Source: Pseudomonadota bacterium (GTDB taxonomy: Bacteria; Myxococcota_A; UBA796; UBA9615). Taken from it: DNA of 64,000 bases. A model generated the notes under the pieces. It did not search any database. It had not been told where the DNA came from and was given only the letters and a program-made list of their open reading frames with translations. Location of the stretch: the NCBI GenBank assembly GCA_024229515.1, contig JAAESI010000213.1:19863-83862 (forward strand), given 5' to 3'. The translations under genes and the position numbers were made by a program. This document shows, piece after piece, positions 16,705 through 27,507 of this stretch (position 1 is the stretch's first letter; each line of letters starts with the position of its first letter).

Positions 16705-19047
16705 TCAGCGAAGGATGACGCGCAGCCTTTGACCCGGTCGGATCGTGTCGCCCCGAAGCTCGTTCCAGGCCATCAGCTCATCGACGCTGACGCCGTACTT
16801 CTTGGAGATGGCTCCGAGGGTGTCGCCGGACTGCACCTGGTAGTCGATCGTGCGCTCACTCGCGCCGGTCCCCCCGTTGCCGGGGTAGACCGTCAGCTTC
16901 TGGCCGACGCTGATCGAGGTGCCCCGGATGCTGTTGCCCGTTTGGATGGAGTCGACCGAGGTCCGGTACTTCTCCGCGATCTGCGACAGGGTGTCCCCGC
17001 GCGCGACCGTATGGACCACCGGTGATCCGCCGCGCCCCGACGCGACCACCTTCAGCTTCTGACCGACGGAGATGCGGTCGCTGGTCAGCGAGTTGATGCG
17101 CATCAACTCCTTCGTCGTCATCCCGTACCGAGACGCGATCGTCGACAGCGTGTCGCCGGACTTCACCGCGTAGCGGGTGGTCGGGTCGACCGGCGGGTCG
17201 GGGCGGAGCCGAACCCTGTCGCCAGGGTGCAGCACGTGCTTGCTCCCGAACTTGTTGAGCCGTCGGAGCTCGCTGACGCTCGTCCCATGCTTCGTCGCGA
17301 TCTCGTAGAGGGAGTCCCCGCGCGACACCGTGTGCCACGTCGTCTTGGGGCCGGCGCCGCTGGTGGAACGCTTCGCCGGAGCCGAATCCGAAGCGGACGA
17401 GGCCGACGCGGTACGGACCGTCGCCGTGGGCTTGGCATCCCCTTCACCCGCCGTGAGCACGGTCAGCTTCTGGCCGATCCGCAGCACGTCGCCGGTGATG
17501 CCGTTGCGCTCCCGCAGTTGCGCCACGCTCATGCCGTACTTCTTGCCGATCACCGACAACGTCTCGCCCTTGGCCACCACGTGGGTGATCTCGCGGCTCC
17601 CGAGGGCCTCGGCGCGCACGGGGATGAGCAGCCGCTGGCCGACCCGGAGCTTGCGCGGGTCCTTGATCCCGTTCATCCGCTGCACGGCCTTGGAGGGCAC
17701 GTCGAACTTGCTCGCGATCTGCCCCAGGGTGTCGCCGCGGCGGACCTTGTAGCGAACGAAGGTGGTGCGCTCGTCCTGGGGGATCTTCTTGAACGCCGCC
17801 GCGAACGTCTCGGACGTGCCCAACGGGATGTTCAGCGAGTAGTTGGCGACTCCCGGGGGCGTGTAGCCGCGCCGCAGCGCCGGGTTCATCGCCTCCACCT
17901 GCTCGACCGTCAGGCCGAGGATGTCGGCGGCGACGCGCAGGTCGGTCGCCTCCGGCACAGACACGGTGTCGAACGCCCACGCATCCAGCACGTCGTCCGG
18001 CTTGATCTCCTCGGTCAGGCCGTACCGGTCCGCGTACTTCGCCAGGATCGCCGCCGCCATGATCTTCGGGACGTAGTTCTTGGTCTCGGGCTTGAGGTAG
18101 TTGCGGCCCGAGGCCGACATCTCCCAGAAGTCCTCGGTGCCGTACATGTCGATGGCGCGGCTGATCTTGCCGGGGCCGGCGTTGTAGGCGGCCGAGGCCA
18201 GGTGCCAGTGGTCGAACCGCTTGTGCAGGTCGCTCATGAACCGGATGGCCGAATCCGTCGCCATCACCGGGTCACGCCGCTCGTCCACCCACCAGTTGTT
18301 CTGCAGCCCGTAGGCCTTGCCCGTGCTGGAGATGAACTGCCAGATGCCGACGGCGCTGGCGTGCGACGTCGCGTACGGGTTGAAGCCCGACTCGATCATC
18401 GACTGGTACAGCAGATCCTCGGGGAGACCGGCCTCCCGCAGCTTCGGCACCACCAGCGGGCGGTACCGCTCGGCTCGGGCCAACCACCGGACGTACCAGC
18501 GGCGCCCGCGCGTGAGGAAGTAGACCATCCAGTCCTGCGTGCGCTGGTTGAGCACGATCGGGTAGTCGAAGTCGTCCGCGTTGACGAGGTCCAGGTACAG
18601 CGGCGGGTCGCCCAGGGCATCCACCGGATCGGCGTAGATGTCGGTCGAGGGGTGCATCAGTTGATCGTCGGCGCCGAACCAGGCGCGGGCGTCATCGGAC
18701 TCGGCCGTGAGCTCCTCGGCAGCTTCCCGGATGAGGTCGACGTCGTGCGGCTCGAGGCCGTCGAGGATCTCCGCGAGGATCGCTTCGAGGTCGGCCGGCT
18801 CGGCTTCGACGTCGATCTCCGGCTCCTTGAAGCAGGTCGCCGCTTCCTCCCCCTCACAGCGAATGCGGTCGAGGATCTCCGAACGAACCGGAGCCTTCGT
18901 CTTCTTGGGCTTTGGTTGGATCTTGAGCGCCAACCGTGGACGACTGTCGTCGCCGTCTGTGGACGAAGCCGCCCAAGCCCCTGAAGGGCCTAGGAGAAAC
19001 GCCAACAGGGCGGCTGTGAAGATCCCACTTCGGAGGCACCGGTGCAT
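16705..19047 (-). CDS. MltD-like membrane-exported lytic transglycosylase, six LysM
   Basis: 780 residues from ATG 19047. A signal peptide (residues 1-26, ending in AWAA) precedes a long acidic region of ~115 residues, then a soluble lytic transglycosylase domain (GH23) at about 205-340. The catalytic Glu is E219 in YQSMIESGFNP, and the family motifs VGIWQFISSTGKAYGL and YNAGPGKI are present. Such enzymes cut the glycan backbone of peptidoglycan, leaving 1,6-anhydro ends. Six LysM peptidoglycan-binding repeats fill the C-terminal half (each with a GDTL, GETL or GDSL core), more than the two or three usual in MltD. No lipobox is visible, so it is periplasmic or loosely attached. A 35-base gap separates it from the lipoprotein gene downstream. 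Confidence 0.92.
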   Translation of the reverse strand: MHRCLRSGIFTAALLAFLLGPSGAWAASSTDGDDSRPRLALKIQPKPKKTKAPVRSEILDRIRCEGEEAATCFKEPEIDVEAEPADLEAILAEILDGLEPHDVDLIREAAEELTAESDDARAWFGADDQLMHPSTDIYADPVDALGDPPLYLDLVNADDFDYPIVLNQRTQDWMVYFLTRGRRWYVRWLARAERYRPLVVPKLREAGLPEDLLYQSMIESGFNPYATSHASAVGIWQFISSTGKAYGLQNNWWVDERRDPVMATDSAIRFMSDLHKRFDHWHLASAAYNAGPGKISRAIDMYGTEDFWEMSASGRNYLKPETKNYVPKIMAAAILAKYADRYGLTEEIKPDDVLDAWAFDTVSVPEATDLRVAADILGLTVEQVEAMNPALRRGYTPPGVANYSLNIPLGTSETFAAAFKKIPQDERTTFVRYKVRRGDTLGQIASKFDVPSKAVQRMNGIKDPRKLRVGQRLLIPVRAEALGSREITHVVAKGETLSVIGKKYGMSVAQLRERNGITGDVLRIGQKLTVLTAGEGDAKPTATVRTASASSASDSAPAKRSTSGAGPKTTWHTVSRGDSLYEIATKHGTSVSELRRLNKFGSKHVLHPGDRVRLRPDPPVDPTTRYAVKSGDTLSTIASRYGMTTKELMRINSLTSDRISVGQKLKVVASGRGGSPVVHTVARGDTLSQIAEKYRTSVDSIQTGNSIRGTSISVGQKLTVYPGNGGTGASERTIDYQVQSGDTLGAISKKYGVSVDELMAWNELRGDTIRPGQRLRVILR

Positions 19048-19320
19048 AGTCGCCAATATTGTCACATTTTCCCCATGAAGGCCTCGAAATCGATCCGCTC
19101 GGCGAGCCAATTGCTCAACCGGTCCGCGTACTTGCCCCCAATCGAACGATGTCCGTCGTTTTGCCGAGAATGACCGTGAAGGCCCGTGTTAGAAACCCCG
19201 TCGCAGCACGCAACGGTCCCCCGCAAGAAGGTCAGGCTTTCGGGAACGGTCGTCACCAGTCTCACTGGGGTAGATCGACGGATCGGTGCGCGCGGGGCGC
19301 AACTCGGGGAGCGAGCCGCG

Positions 19321-20429
19321 ATGGATGAGAACCTGATCGAGCACCTACCAGACGGCGTTCTGCTGATCGAAGACGAAGCTGTGCGCTTCGCTTCCGGTCG
19401 CGCCGCCGAGGTGCTTGGAATCAGCGTCCGCCGGATGACCGGCGCCCCGTTGGCCGAGGTGCTGCCCGCGGACGCCGCCGAGGTGATCACCCGGGTGCTC
19501 GGCGGCGCAAGCTCGTGCACCGTCCGCAACCTGGTCTGGGACCGTCCTTCCGCCGCTCGTCGTGTCACCGTCACCGGCACCCCCGGTCCTGGCCCGAACC
19601 AGGTCGTCGTGGTCGTCGTCGACGCCGCCGATCCCGTCGGTCACGCCGCCGCCGAAGGTTTCCGCCGCCGCCTGGCCTGGCTGGACAGCCTCGCCGCCGG
19701 CATGGCGCACGAAATCCGCAACCCGCTGGGCGGCATTCGTGGCGCCGCGCAGCTTCTCCGTCGGGATCCCGAACCTGCTGATCACGACGAGCTCACCCAC
19801 CTGATCATTCAGGAAGCAGATCGCATCGATTCCCTCGTCGAGCAGTTGATGGGGCTGACCCGCCCCCGCCCGCTGAAGCGCGCCGCCGTCTCCCTGAACG
19901 CGCTCGTGCACGACGAGGTCGCCCTCGTGCGGGCCCGCTTCGGCCGAGACCCGGTCAGCTGGGACCTCGACCTGGACCCCTCCCTGCCGGAGGTCGAGGG
20001 CGACCCCGAGCGCCTCCGCGAAGCCGTCGGCAACCTCGTCCGCAACGCCCAGGAGGCAGCCGCAGGGAAGGTCACGGTGCGCACCCGCATCGACGCCGGG
20101 GGGCACCTCGCGGGCGAAGGCTTCGACCGCGGCGTGAGCCTGCGCCTCGAAGTCACCGACGACGGCCCCGGCATCGAGCCGACGCAGGCCGCGCACCTGT
20201 TCGACCCCTTCATGACGACGAAGCAGGAAGGCTCCGGCCTTGGCCTCTTCGTCACCCGACTCGCGATCGAGGACCACAAGGGCCTCATCCACATCGACCC
20301 TCGACCGGGCCTGGGCGCACGCTTCAGCGTCGTCCTGTCCCAGCATCTGCCGCCGTCCGCCGACGCCGAAGCTGAATCCGATCAACGATCCGCCCGATCG
20401 CTGACTTTGCGCCTGGAGCCGCTCACCTG

Positions 20430-20430
<1 letters not shown>
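19321..20430 (+). CDS. NtrB-like sensor histidine kinase
   Basis: 369 residues from ATG 19321, which has GGGGAG nine bases upstream; the frame opens further back but without a ribosome site. The N-terminal ~100 residues resemble a PAS domain (HLPDGVLLIEDEAVRFAS, GRAAEVLGISV). HisKA follows with phospho-histidine H130 (GMAHEIRNPLGGIRG), then a HATPase_c with N box (AVGNLVRNAQEAAA), G1 (DDGPGIEP) and G2 (EGSGLGLFVTRLAI). There is no membrane helix, matching cytoplasmic NtrB-type kinases that pair with sigma-54 activators. Its stop overlaps the start of the NtrC-like gene by one base, so the pair are coupled. The stimulus is unknown and may or may not be nitrogen. Confidence 0.92.
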
Positions 20431-21895
<1,465 letters not shown>

Positions 21896-21899
<4 letters not shown>

Positions 21900-22543
21900 T
21901 CGCCGGTCTCTACGGCATGGTCGATGCGTCGGCCAGCCCCTCCCGCAGCCACCTCGACATCGCCCAGGCGCTCTTGAGCGCTGGCGTGCGCGTGCTCCAG
22001 CTCCGGATGAAGGGGGCGAGCGACCGGGAGTTGACCGATGTGCTCGATCAGCTGGTCCCGCAGATGGGGGACGCGACCCTGATCCTCAACGATCGTGTCG
22101 ACCTCGCGCTCCGCTACCCCGGGGTCGGCGTGCACCTGGGCCAGGACGATCTCGATCCGGCGGAGGCGCGGGCCCAACTGGGACCGGATCGGGTGCTGGG
22201 CTGGTCGACCCACACGCTGGAGCAGGTTCGGACCGCCGCCGAGCTCCCAATTCAGTACGTGGGGTTCGGTCCAATCTACAGCGCGGCAGGAAAACATCGC
22301 TTCAGTGGAGACGCCCGAACGCCGATGGGGTCCGTTGGACTCGATGGTTTGCGCGCTGCCGTGGAAGCCGCCGAGTTGCCCGTCGTCGCGATCGGCGGGA
22401 TAAATGAGGTGAATCTTCCTGGTGTCCTGAGCACCGGCGTCCCCAGTGTCGCCGTCATCGCCGCAGTCGCGGCGGCCCCGGACATGAGGCAGGCCGCCGG
22501 CCGCATCCAGGATGCGTTCGCGCGGCGAAAGGACGGACTGTAA
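21896..22543 (+). CDS. thiE: Thiamine-phosphate synthase
   Basis: 215 residues, GTG start overlapping the NtrC stop by four bases. ThiE joins hydroxymethylpyrimidine diphosphate and hydroxyethylthiazole phosphate to form thiamine phosphate. Family features are present along a TIM barrel: VLQLRMKG for the diphosphate site, LILNDRVDLALRY, GVHLGQDDL, the thiazole phosphate loop VGFGPIYSAAGKH, and VVAIGGINEVNL for the phosphate-binding Gly. The length is normal for ThiE (~210). There is no TPP riboswitch because the gene has no leader of its own. It sits in an unusual operon between a two-component system and a lipoprotein gene; the other thiamine genes are not in the window. TenI-like paralogues are a possible alternative. 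Confidence 0.88.
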
Positions 22544-23487
22544 TGCGCCACCTGCTGCTCGCTCTGCTGCTTGCTCTCCCCTTCGTCGGTTGCGGACCGG
22601 ACGACGACGATCCGTTCGGGCGGGGAGGCACCCCCACGGACGACGACGACGGCACCGAAGACGTCGACCCCGAGGACATCAGCGGCTGGGTGGAGTTCCG
22701 ACGCCGCAGCATCGAGAGCGCGGAGAACACGGTCGACGTGATCGCCTTTGCCGCCTACTGGCAGCCGCTCCCGGTGGAGTTCGGCGCGCCGGTGCCCCAG
22801 GAGACGGACCAGTGCACCTCCGGCACCAACCAGCCGGACCTGTTCGACCTGCCCCAGCACGAGAACGACGTCGGCGACACGATCATCGAACTGCAGGACG
22901 ACGAAGAGGTGTTGCTGGACGAGATCGACCCGGAGTTGAACCGCTTCTTCGCCGAGGTCGGCACGGAGTCCTGGGAGCCCGAGCAGGAGTACACCATCCG
23001 CATCACCGGCGGCGCCGACGGCGAAGCGGCGAGCTTCGACGGCGCGCTCGGCACGCCCGAGGTGATGGCCCTGACGGACGCGGTCACCCAGGTCGCCGAC
23101 GGACTGCTCGTCCGCTGGTTCGGCCAGAACAGCAACGGCCACGTGGAGCTCCGGTTCGTCGGTGAACCGCTGGACGTCGAGGGCAAGGACGAGGGCGCGG
23201 TTCGCTGGGTCGCGTGCCGACTTCACGACGACGGCCAGCACACCATCGAGTACTCCAACTTCGACGTGTTCGACGGCGACGTGACCCTGATGACGCTCAC
23301 CCGGAAGCGCTCGACCGACTTCGAGTACGCGCCCAACCGGATCGCCCGCGCCGTGGGCTCCTCGGTGGTCCACAACCAGTACGTCTTCGCCGAACTGCCG
23401 GGCGACGACGACGACTCGGGCCATCACCCCGACGATGACGACGACGACGATTCCGCGGAGCACGACGACGACGACTCCGCGGACTGA
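22543..23487 (+). CDS. Asp-rich lipoprotein with acidic runs at both ends
   Basis: 314 residues, ATG overlapping the thiE stop by one base (TAATG). The signal peptide ends in LPFVGC (Cys near residue 17), immediately followed by PDDDD and a second TDDDD run. The folded middle (~50-285) has no motif that I recognise. The protein closes with DDDDSGHHPDDDDDDD and a further Asp run up to the stop, so both termini are acidic. The final run contains two His that could bind metal. Neighbours are thiE and pabB with a 13-base gap to the latter, so it is probably read in the same transcript. No function is assigned; it is a lineage-type surface lipoprotein. Confidence 0.82.
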   Translation: MRHLLLALLLALPFVGCGPDDDDPFGRGGTPTDDDDGTEDVDPEDISGWVEFRRRSIESAENTVDVIAFAAYWQPLPVEFGAPVPQETDQCTSGTNQPDLFDLPQHENDVGDTIIELQDDEEVLLDEIDPELNRFFAEVGTESWEPEQEYTIRITGGADGEAASFDGALGTPEVMALTDAVTQVADGLLVRWFGQNSNGHVELRFVGEPLDVEGKDEGAVRWVACRLHDDGQHTIEYSNFDVFDGDVTLMTLTRKRSTDFEYAPNRIARAVGSSVVHNQYVFAELPGDDDDSGHHPDDDDDDDSAEHDDDDSAD

Positions 23488-23500
23488 TACAGATCCCTGG

Positions 23501-24904
23501 TTGTCCGTTGATGTCCTGAGAGCCCTCGCGGGCCGCCCCGGCGGTCTGTGGTTCGACACCTCCAGCCCGGTCGGAAGCTCCGGAACGGCGTCCTTCGCCT
23601 CGTGCGAGCCCGCCGTCTGGCTGCGCGGCTGCGGTCCGATCCTGGAGATCTTCCCCGGCCCCTCCGGAGACCGCGGCTGGCTCCGCCGCATCCACGCCGC
23701 CGACCCCGGCCCCGGCGCCTCCTACGAACGCCTCGCCCACATCGCCCGCAGGCTGCGCGTGCCCCTTCCCGTGCCGAACGTGGCCGACGCCACCCCCCGC
23801 TTCCGGGGTGGGTTCGCGGGCTGCTTCTCGTACGACCTGGGCCGGCGCTTCGAGGACCTCCCGGCGCTGCTCGGAGCCGACCTCCCCTGGGACTTCCTCG
23901 TCGGGCTCTACGACGAAGGCGCGGAACTCGATGGGGACGATCTCCGGTGGGTCTCCCTGCCGGGGGTCGAGCCTCGGCTCCAGGCGTTGGTGCAGACCCC
24001 TTCGGCCCCCCTCACCGACGTGGGGGCCGACGCAGATCCGATCCCCGAGATGACGGAACCGGAGCACGCCGCTCGGGTCGCCGAGATCCGCGAGCACATC
24101 GCCGCCGGCACCATCTACCAGGCCAACCTGACGTTTCGTTTCAGCGCCCCGGCGGCCCACCCGGACGCGCCCCTGGCGACCTTCTGCCGGCTTCGTGACG
24201 CGAACCCGGCCCCCTACGGCGCCTACCTGGACCTGCCCGGCGCAACCCTCGTGTCGGCCTCGCCCGAGAGCTTCCTGGACCTGACGACCGCGGGGCACGT
24301 TCGATCGCGTCCGATCAAAGGCACCGCCCCCCGGGGAGCGTCACCGCCGGAGGACCGCGCCCGGAGCGAGGCGCTGTTGGCCTCGCCGAAGGATCGCGCC
24401 GAACTGTCGATGATCGTCGACCTCGTCCGCAACGACGTCGGCCGCGTCTGCGTGCCCGGGTCGGTGGACCGCCACCCCACGCTCCGACCGGAAGCCCACC
24501 CCACCGTCTGGCACCTCGTCGGCGACGTGCGCGGACGCATCGCTCCGGGGCGTGACGCGTTCGATCTGCTGCGCGCCTCCTTCCCCCCCGGTTCGTGCAT
24601 CGGCGCCCCCAAGATTCGGGCCATGGCGGTGCTGGAGGAGCTCGAGCGAAGCCGCCGCGGGCCGTACACCGGAGCCCTGGGTTGGATCGGCCTGGATGGG
24701 GCGATGGCGCTGTCCGTGGCCATCCGCACGATGGTCTTCCGGGAGGGTCGCGTCAGCTACGGCGTGGGGGGCGGAATCGTCTACGACAGCGACGCCCCGA
24801 GCGAGTGGCAGGAGGCGCTCCTGAAGGGTCGAGCGCTGGCGGGGGCTTTGCGATCCCTTGACACGCGCCCCCGTGCGGGGATGATCGGGCACGCAAGAAC
24901 GTAG
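23501..24904 (+). CDS. pabB: Aminodeoxychorismate synthase component I
   Basis: About 467 residues from TTG 23501, placed 13 bases after the lipoprotein stop; no ATG or GTG is better placed, so the start is uncertain by a few codons. PabB uses glutamine-derived ammonia to convert chorismate to 4-amino-4-deoxychorismate for folate. The C-terminal chorismate-binding domain is complete: RSRPIKGTAPRG with the Lys (K273) that marks PabB against the Ala of anthranilate synthase TrpE, DRAELSMIVDLVRNDVGRV, PPGSCIGAPKIRAM, and RRGPYTGALGWI. The N-terminal domain is weak but typical. A pabA or pabC gene is not next to it. Together with thiE this makes two vitamin genes in one regulatory operon. Confidence 0.9.
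   Translation: MSVDVLRALAGRPGGLWFDTSSPVGSSGTASFASCEPAVWLRGCGPILEIFPGPSGDRGWLRRIHAADPGPGASYERLAHIARRLRVPLPVPNVADATPRFRGGFAGCFSYDLGRRFEDLPALLGADLPWDFLVGLYDEGAELDGDDLRWVSLPGVEPRLQALVQTPSAPLTDVGADADPIPEMTEPEHAARVAEIREHIAAGTIYQANLTFRFSAPAAHPDAPLATFCRLRDANPAPYGAYLDLPGATLVSASPESFLDLTTAGHVRSRPIKGTAPRGASPPEDRARSEALLASPKDRAELSMIVDLVRNDVGRVCVPGSVDRHPTLRPEAHPTVWHLVGDVRGRIAPGRDAFDLLRASFPPGSCIGAPKIRAMAVLEELERSRRGPYTGALGWIGLDGAMALSVAIRTMVFREGRVSYGVGGGIVYDSDAPSEWQEALLKGRALAGALRSLDTRPRAGMIGHART
24858..24885 (+). promoter_or_regulatory. Candidate sigma-70 type promoter for the vWA-like lipoprotein gene
   Basis: A perfect TTGACA (24858-24863) is followed after 16 bases by GATGAT (24880-24885), which matches four of six positions of TATAAT. 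It lies inside the end of pabB, and transcription would begin near 24892, giving an ~80-base leader before the GTG at 24975. The leader contains TGGAGG at 24961-24966 as ribosome site. In a GC-rich genome a chance TTGACA is uncommon, but the -10 is only fair, so this is a prediction. Confidence 0.3.
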
Positions 24905-24974
24905 GTTAGAAAAAGTTTTCCCCCTTCTCGCAGTCGCCGGTTCAAGGGTTGGAAGCTTTCTGGAGGTTCAGCAC

Positions 24975-26672
24975 GTGGTCTTTTCGCGAAAGACGATTTC
25001 GATTCTCATCGCAGCCAGCACGGCCCTTACGGCGGTCGGTTGCTCCGAGACGGTTCTCATCAGCAACCCCGGCACGGTTCCGCCCACCCGCGTGAACGCC
25101 ATCATCGAGGTTGAGACGGACCACCCCACGGATCCGCACACGCTGGACTTCGGTGAGGTCTACGCCGGCGAGACCCGGGAGAAGGAATTCACGATCCGCA
25201 ACGTGGGCGACGACACGCTGCAGGTTCAGGATCTGGAGCTGAGCAACAACGCCAGCTTCGAGATCACGAACCAGGGCGAGTACGCGCAGCTGCTCGCGCC
25301 CAACGCCTCGACCATCGTGACCGTGGCCTACAACCCGGTCCAGGACGAGCACATCGAGGGCACGCTGCTGGTCGCCAGCAACGACCGCGACAACCCGCAG
25401 GTTCCGGTCCGGCTGCTCGCCGAGGGGCTCGCCCCCGCAGTCGACGTCAGCCCCCCCAGCTACGACTTCGGCAACCTCGAGCTCGGCTGCGTGAACCAGG
25501 TCGAGATCACGATCTCCAACGTCGGTCGCGCGCCCCTGGACATCTTCGCCATCTACTTCGAGGACCTCGCGGACACCGGTGAGCTGACGCTCGCCAACGG
25601 CAACCCGCAGGTCGACGGCGACTCCGATGGCGACGGCGAAGACGACATCGACTTCACGTTGAACCCGTCCGAGTCGACCACGGTCACGATTCACTACACG
25701 CCCATCAACGTGGAGCCGGACTCCGGCATCCTCAGCGTCTTCACGAACACGCCCGCCGAGCCCGATGAGGGCACCACGGCGCAGCAGTTCGGCATCGCGC
25801 ACCTGGGCAGCACGAACATCGACGAGTACCTCCAGGAGGGCAACAACTCGACCGACATCCTGTTCACGGTCGACAACTCCTGCTCCATGAGCGACGAGCA
25901 GTCCGCGCTGGCGGTCAACTTCGCTTCGTTCCTGCAGATCGTCGACGCGCTCGACATCGACTACCACCTCGGCGTCGCCACCACCGACATCGGTGACGGC
26001 GGTCAGCTGCAGGGTTCGGTGCCGATCATCACGCCGAGCACCCCCGACCCGGGCGGTACGTTCAGCGCCAACGTCAACCTGGGCATCAACGGCTCGGGCA
26101 TCGAGCAGGGCTTCCACAACGCGTGGCAGGCGCTCGAGGCGGCGGTCAACAACGTCGGCGTCAACGGCGGCTTCCTCCGCGACGAGGCGGGCCTGCGGCT
26201 CATCATGGTGTCGGACGAGCAGGAGCAGAGCTCCTCGGTCATGGGCTGGAGCCCGGTCGACTACATCGGCTACTACCAGAGCCTCAAGGCCAACCCGGAG
26301 CACCTCGTGGTCTCCGACATCACGGGCGGCATGACGGGCTGCTCGGGCGCGGGCGGCTCGGCCTCCTCGGGCTCGGACTACGTCACCGGCACGAACATGA
26401 CGGGCGGCATCAGCGCGTCCATCTGCGACCCCAACTGGGTCAGCACGCTGAGCGCGCTGGGCTGGCTGTCGCAGTCCTTCGCGGACACGTTCGAGCTGAG
26501 CCAGACGCCGGTCGAGGACACCATCGAGGTGCGCCTCAACGACGTCCCGGTGTTCGTCGGTTGGGTCTACGACTCCGCCCTGAACGCCATCGTGTTCGAT
26601 GTCGACCACGTCCCGGAGAACGGTGACGGACTCGAGATCGAGTACACGGTGCTCGGCGACTGCTCCGACTGA
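24975..26672 (+). CDS. Lipoprotein with choice-of-anchor D and von Willebrand A-like domains
   Basis: 565 residues, GTG start with TGGAGG nine bases upstream. The lipobox is TAVGC (Cys near residue 23). Two Ig-like choice-of-anchor D repeats follow: LDFGEVYAGETREKEFTIRN and YDFGNLELGCVNQVEITISN, each ~100 residues. A domain with a von Willebrand A-like start begins near residue 290: VDNSCSMSDEQ gives the metal-ion site D300-x-S302-x-S304, and later GLRLIMVSDEQEQ supplies the strand with Asp. The protein should be displayed on the surface and may bind a ligand through a metal ion. It has a paralogue at 28624-30239, which is broken. A strong hairpin terminator follows at 26695-26719. No enzymatic motif is seen. 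Confidence 0.87.
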   Translation: MVFSRKTISILIAASTALTAVGCSETVLISNPGTVPPTRVNAIIEVETDHPTDPHTLDFGEVYAGETREKEFTIRNVGDDTLQVQDLELSNNASFEITNQGEYAQLLAPNASTIVTVAYNPVQDEHIEGTLLVASNDRDNPQVPVRLLAEGLAPAVDVSPPSYDFGNLELGCVNQVEITISNVGRAPLDIFAIYFEDLADTGELTLANGNPQVDGDSDGDGEDDIDFTLNPSESTTVTIHYTPINVEPDSGILSVFTNTPAEPDEGTTAQQFGIAHLGSTNIDEYLQEGNNSTDILFTVDNSCSMSDEQSALAVNFASFLQIVDALDIDYHLGVATTDIGDGGQLQGSVPIITPSTPDPGGTFSANVNLGINGSGIEQGFHNAWQALEAAVNNVGVNGGFLRDEAGLRLIMVSDEQEQSSSVMGWSPVDYIGYYQSLKANPEHLVVSDITGGMTGCSGAGGSASSGSDYVTGTNMTGGISASICDPNWVSTLSALGWLSQSFADTFELSQTPVEDTIEVRLNDVPVFVGWVYDSALNAIVFDVDHVPENGDGLEIEYTVLGDCSD

Positions 26673-26694
26673 TTCGGTAGCGAACCACTGTAGG

Positions 26695-26719
26695 AACGGC
26701 GGTCTTCGGGCCGCCGTTT
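26695..26719 (+). terminator. Rho-independent type hairpin between convergent genes
   Basis: AACGGCGG and CCGCCGTT pair around an inner TC/GG and a TTCG loop, the exceptionally stable UUCG tetraloop. TTT follows at 26717-26719 on the plus strand. It lies 22 bases after the vWA-like gene stop and 11 bases before the TauE stop, so it could end both transcripts, although the T run is short. Confidence 0.6.
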
Positions 26720-26729
26720 CTGCTTGGGG

Positions 26730-27437
26730 CTACGCAATCCCCACCAACGCCAACCCCACCAACGCGATCACGATGCCGATCTCGATCTTCGGGATGACCC
26801 GCTCGGGGATCCAGGTGCGGATGCGGTGGCCGACGAGGTTGCCGGTGGTGATGCCCACGGCGGCGACGGCGCCGAGGACGAGCACGCTCTCGTCGATGGC
26901 GCCGCCCGCGCCGTAGCCGGCGATGCGGAAGACGTGGATGGAGCTGGCGCCGACGGCACCGGTGGCGACGTAGCTCTTGCCGGTGAGGCCCGAGGACAGC
27001 AGGAGGGGGGCGCTGACGAGGCCGCCGCCGCCGCTGGTGGCGGTGACGAAGCCGACCGCTGCGCCGCCGGGGATCATCGCCGAGACCGGCGGCTTCCACT
27101 GCCACCCGAACAGCACCTTGGCGACCGCGGCGGAAGCGAGCACCACCATCGCGACGCGGATGACCATCGACGGCAGGGCCACCACCACCAGACCGCCGAT
27201 CAACGCCGCCGGCGCACCGCCCAGCGCGTACCGCCACGCCAGCGGGCGGTTGATCTCGGTCTTGTACATCCAGGCTCGGTGGAGGTTGCCGACCAGCAGG
27301 CCGGGGCCGGTGATCGTCAACGCGGTCAGCGGGTCCATGTAGGTGCTGAGGCCGAGCAGCATCACCAACCCGCCGCCCATGCCGGCGACGGTGGTGATGG
27401 CGCCCGCGACGACGGCGAGAGGAATGAGCGCGAACAT
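26730..27437 (-). CDS. TauE/SafE family membrane permease
   Basis: 235 residues from ATG 27437; longer readings have no signal of translation. The family moves small anions such as sulfite, sulfonates or sulfoacetate across the inner membrane. The protein is almost wholly hydrophobic, with about seven or eight helices in two halves; TauE marks are a Gly-rich start to each half (AGAITTVAGMGGGLVML and GFVTATSGGGGLVSAPLLLSSG). The gene is divergent from a LysR regulator across a ~70-base AT-richer space, the usual arrangement of a LysR target. The substrate is unknown. It ends 11 bases from a shared terminator, and a paralogue pair of surface proteins flanks it. Confidence 0.85.
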   Translation of the reverse strand: MFALIPLAVVAGAITTVAGMGGGLVMLLGLSTYMDPLTALTITGPGLLVGNLHRAWMYKTEINRPLAWRYALGGAPAALIGGLVVVALPSMVIRVAMVVLASAAVAKVLFGWQWKPPVSAMIPGGAAVGFVTATSGGGGLVSAPLLLSSGLTGKSYVATGAVGASSIHVFRIAGYGAGGAIDESVLVLGAVAAVGITTGNLVGHRIRTWIPERVIPKIEIGIVIALVGLALVGIA

Positions 27438-27507
27438 GAGGACAGCGTGGTCTGACTCAGCCCATGTCTCCAATTGATTGTTTTGTTGGTATCCATAGAC
27501 TGTGGTT
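27438..27507. promoter_or_regulatory. Divergent control region between TauE permease and LysR
   Basis: This gap is clearly less GC-rich than its surroundings, with TCCAATTGATTGTTTTG near 27470-27486 and a later GGTATCCATAG. It must hold the promoters of both divergent genes and probably a LysR binding site. I cannot point to a clean T-N11-A palindrome. The palindrome CAATTG (27472-27477) is a possible half of an operator, but this is only a suggestion. Confidence 0.4.

Noticed and set aside
17227..18984. Open frame of 585 codons on the plus strand
   Set aside because: Antisense to the transglycosylase gene, whose catalytic and LysM motifs are certain.
24905..24974. GAAAAAGTTTTC near 24909 as a pabB terminator
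   Set aside because: The stem is only five A/T-rich pairs with a two-base loop, too weak to act as a hairpin; it is more likely just AT-rich leader sequence.
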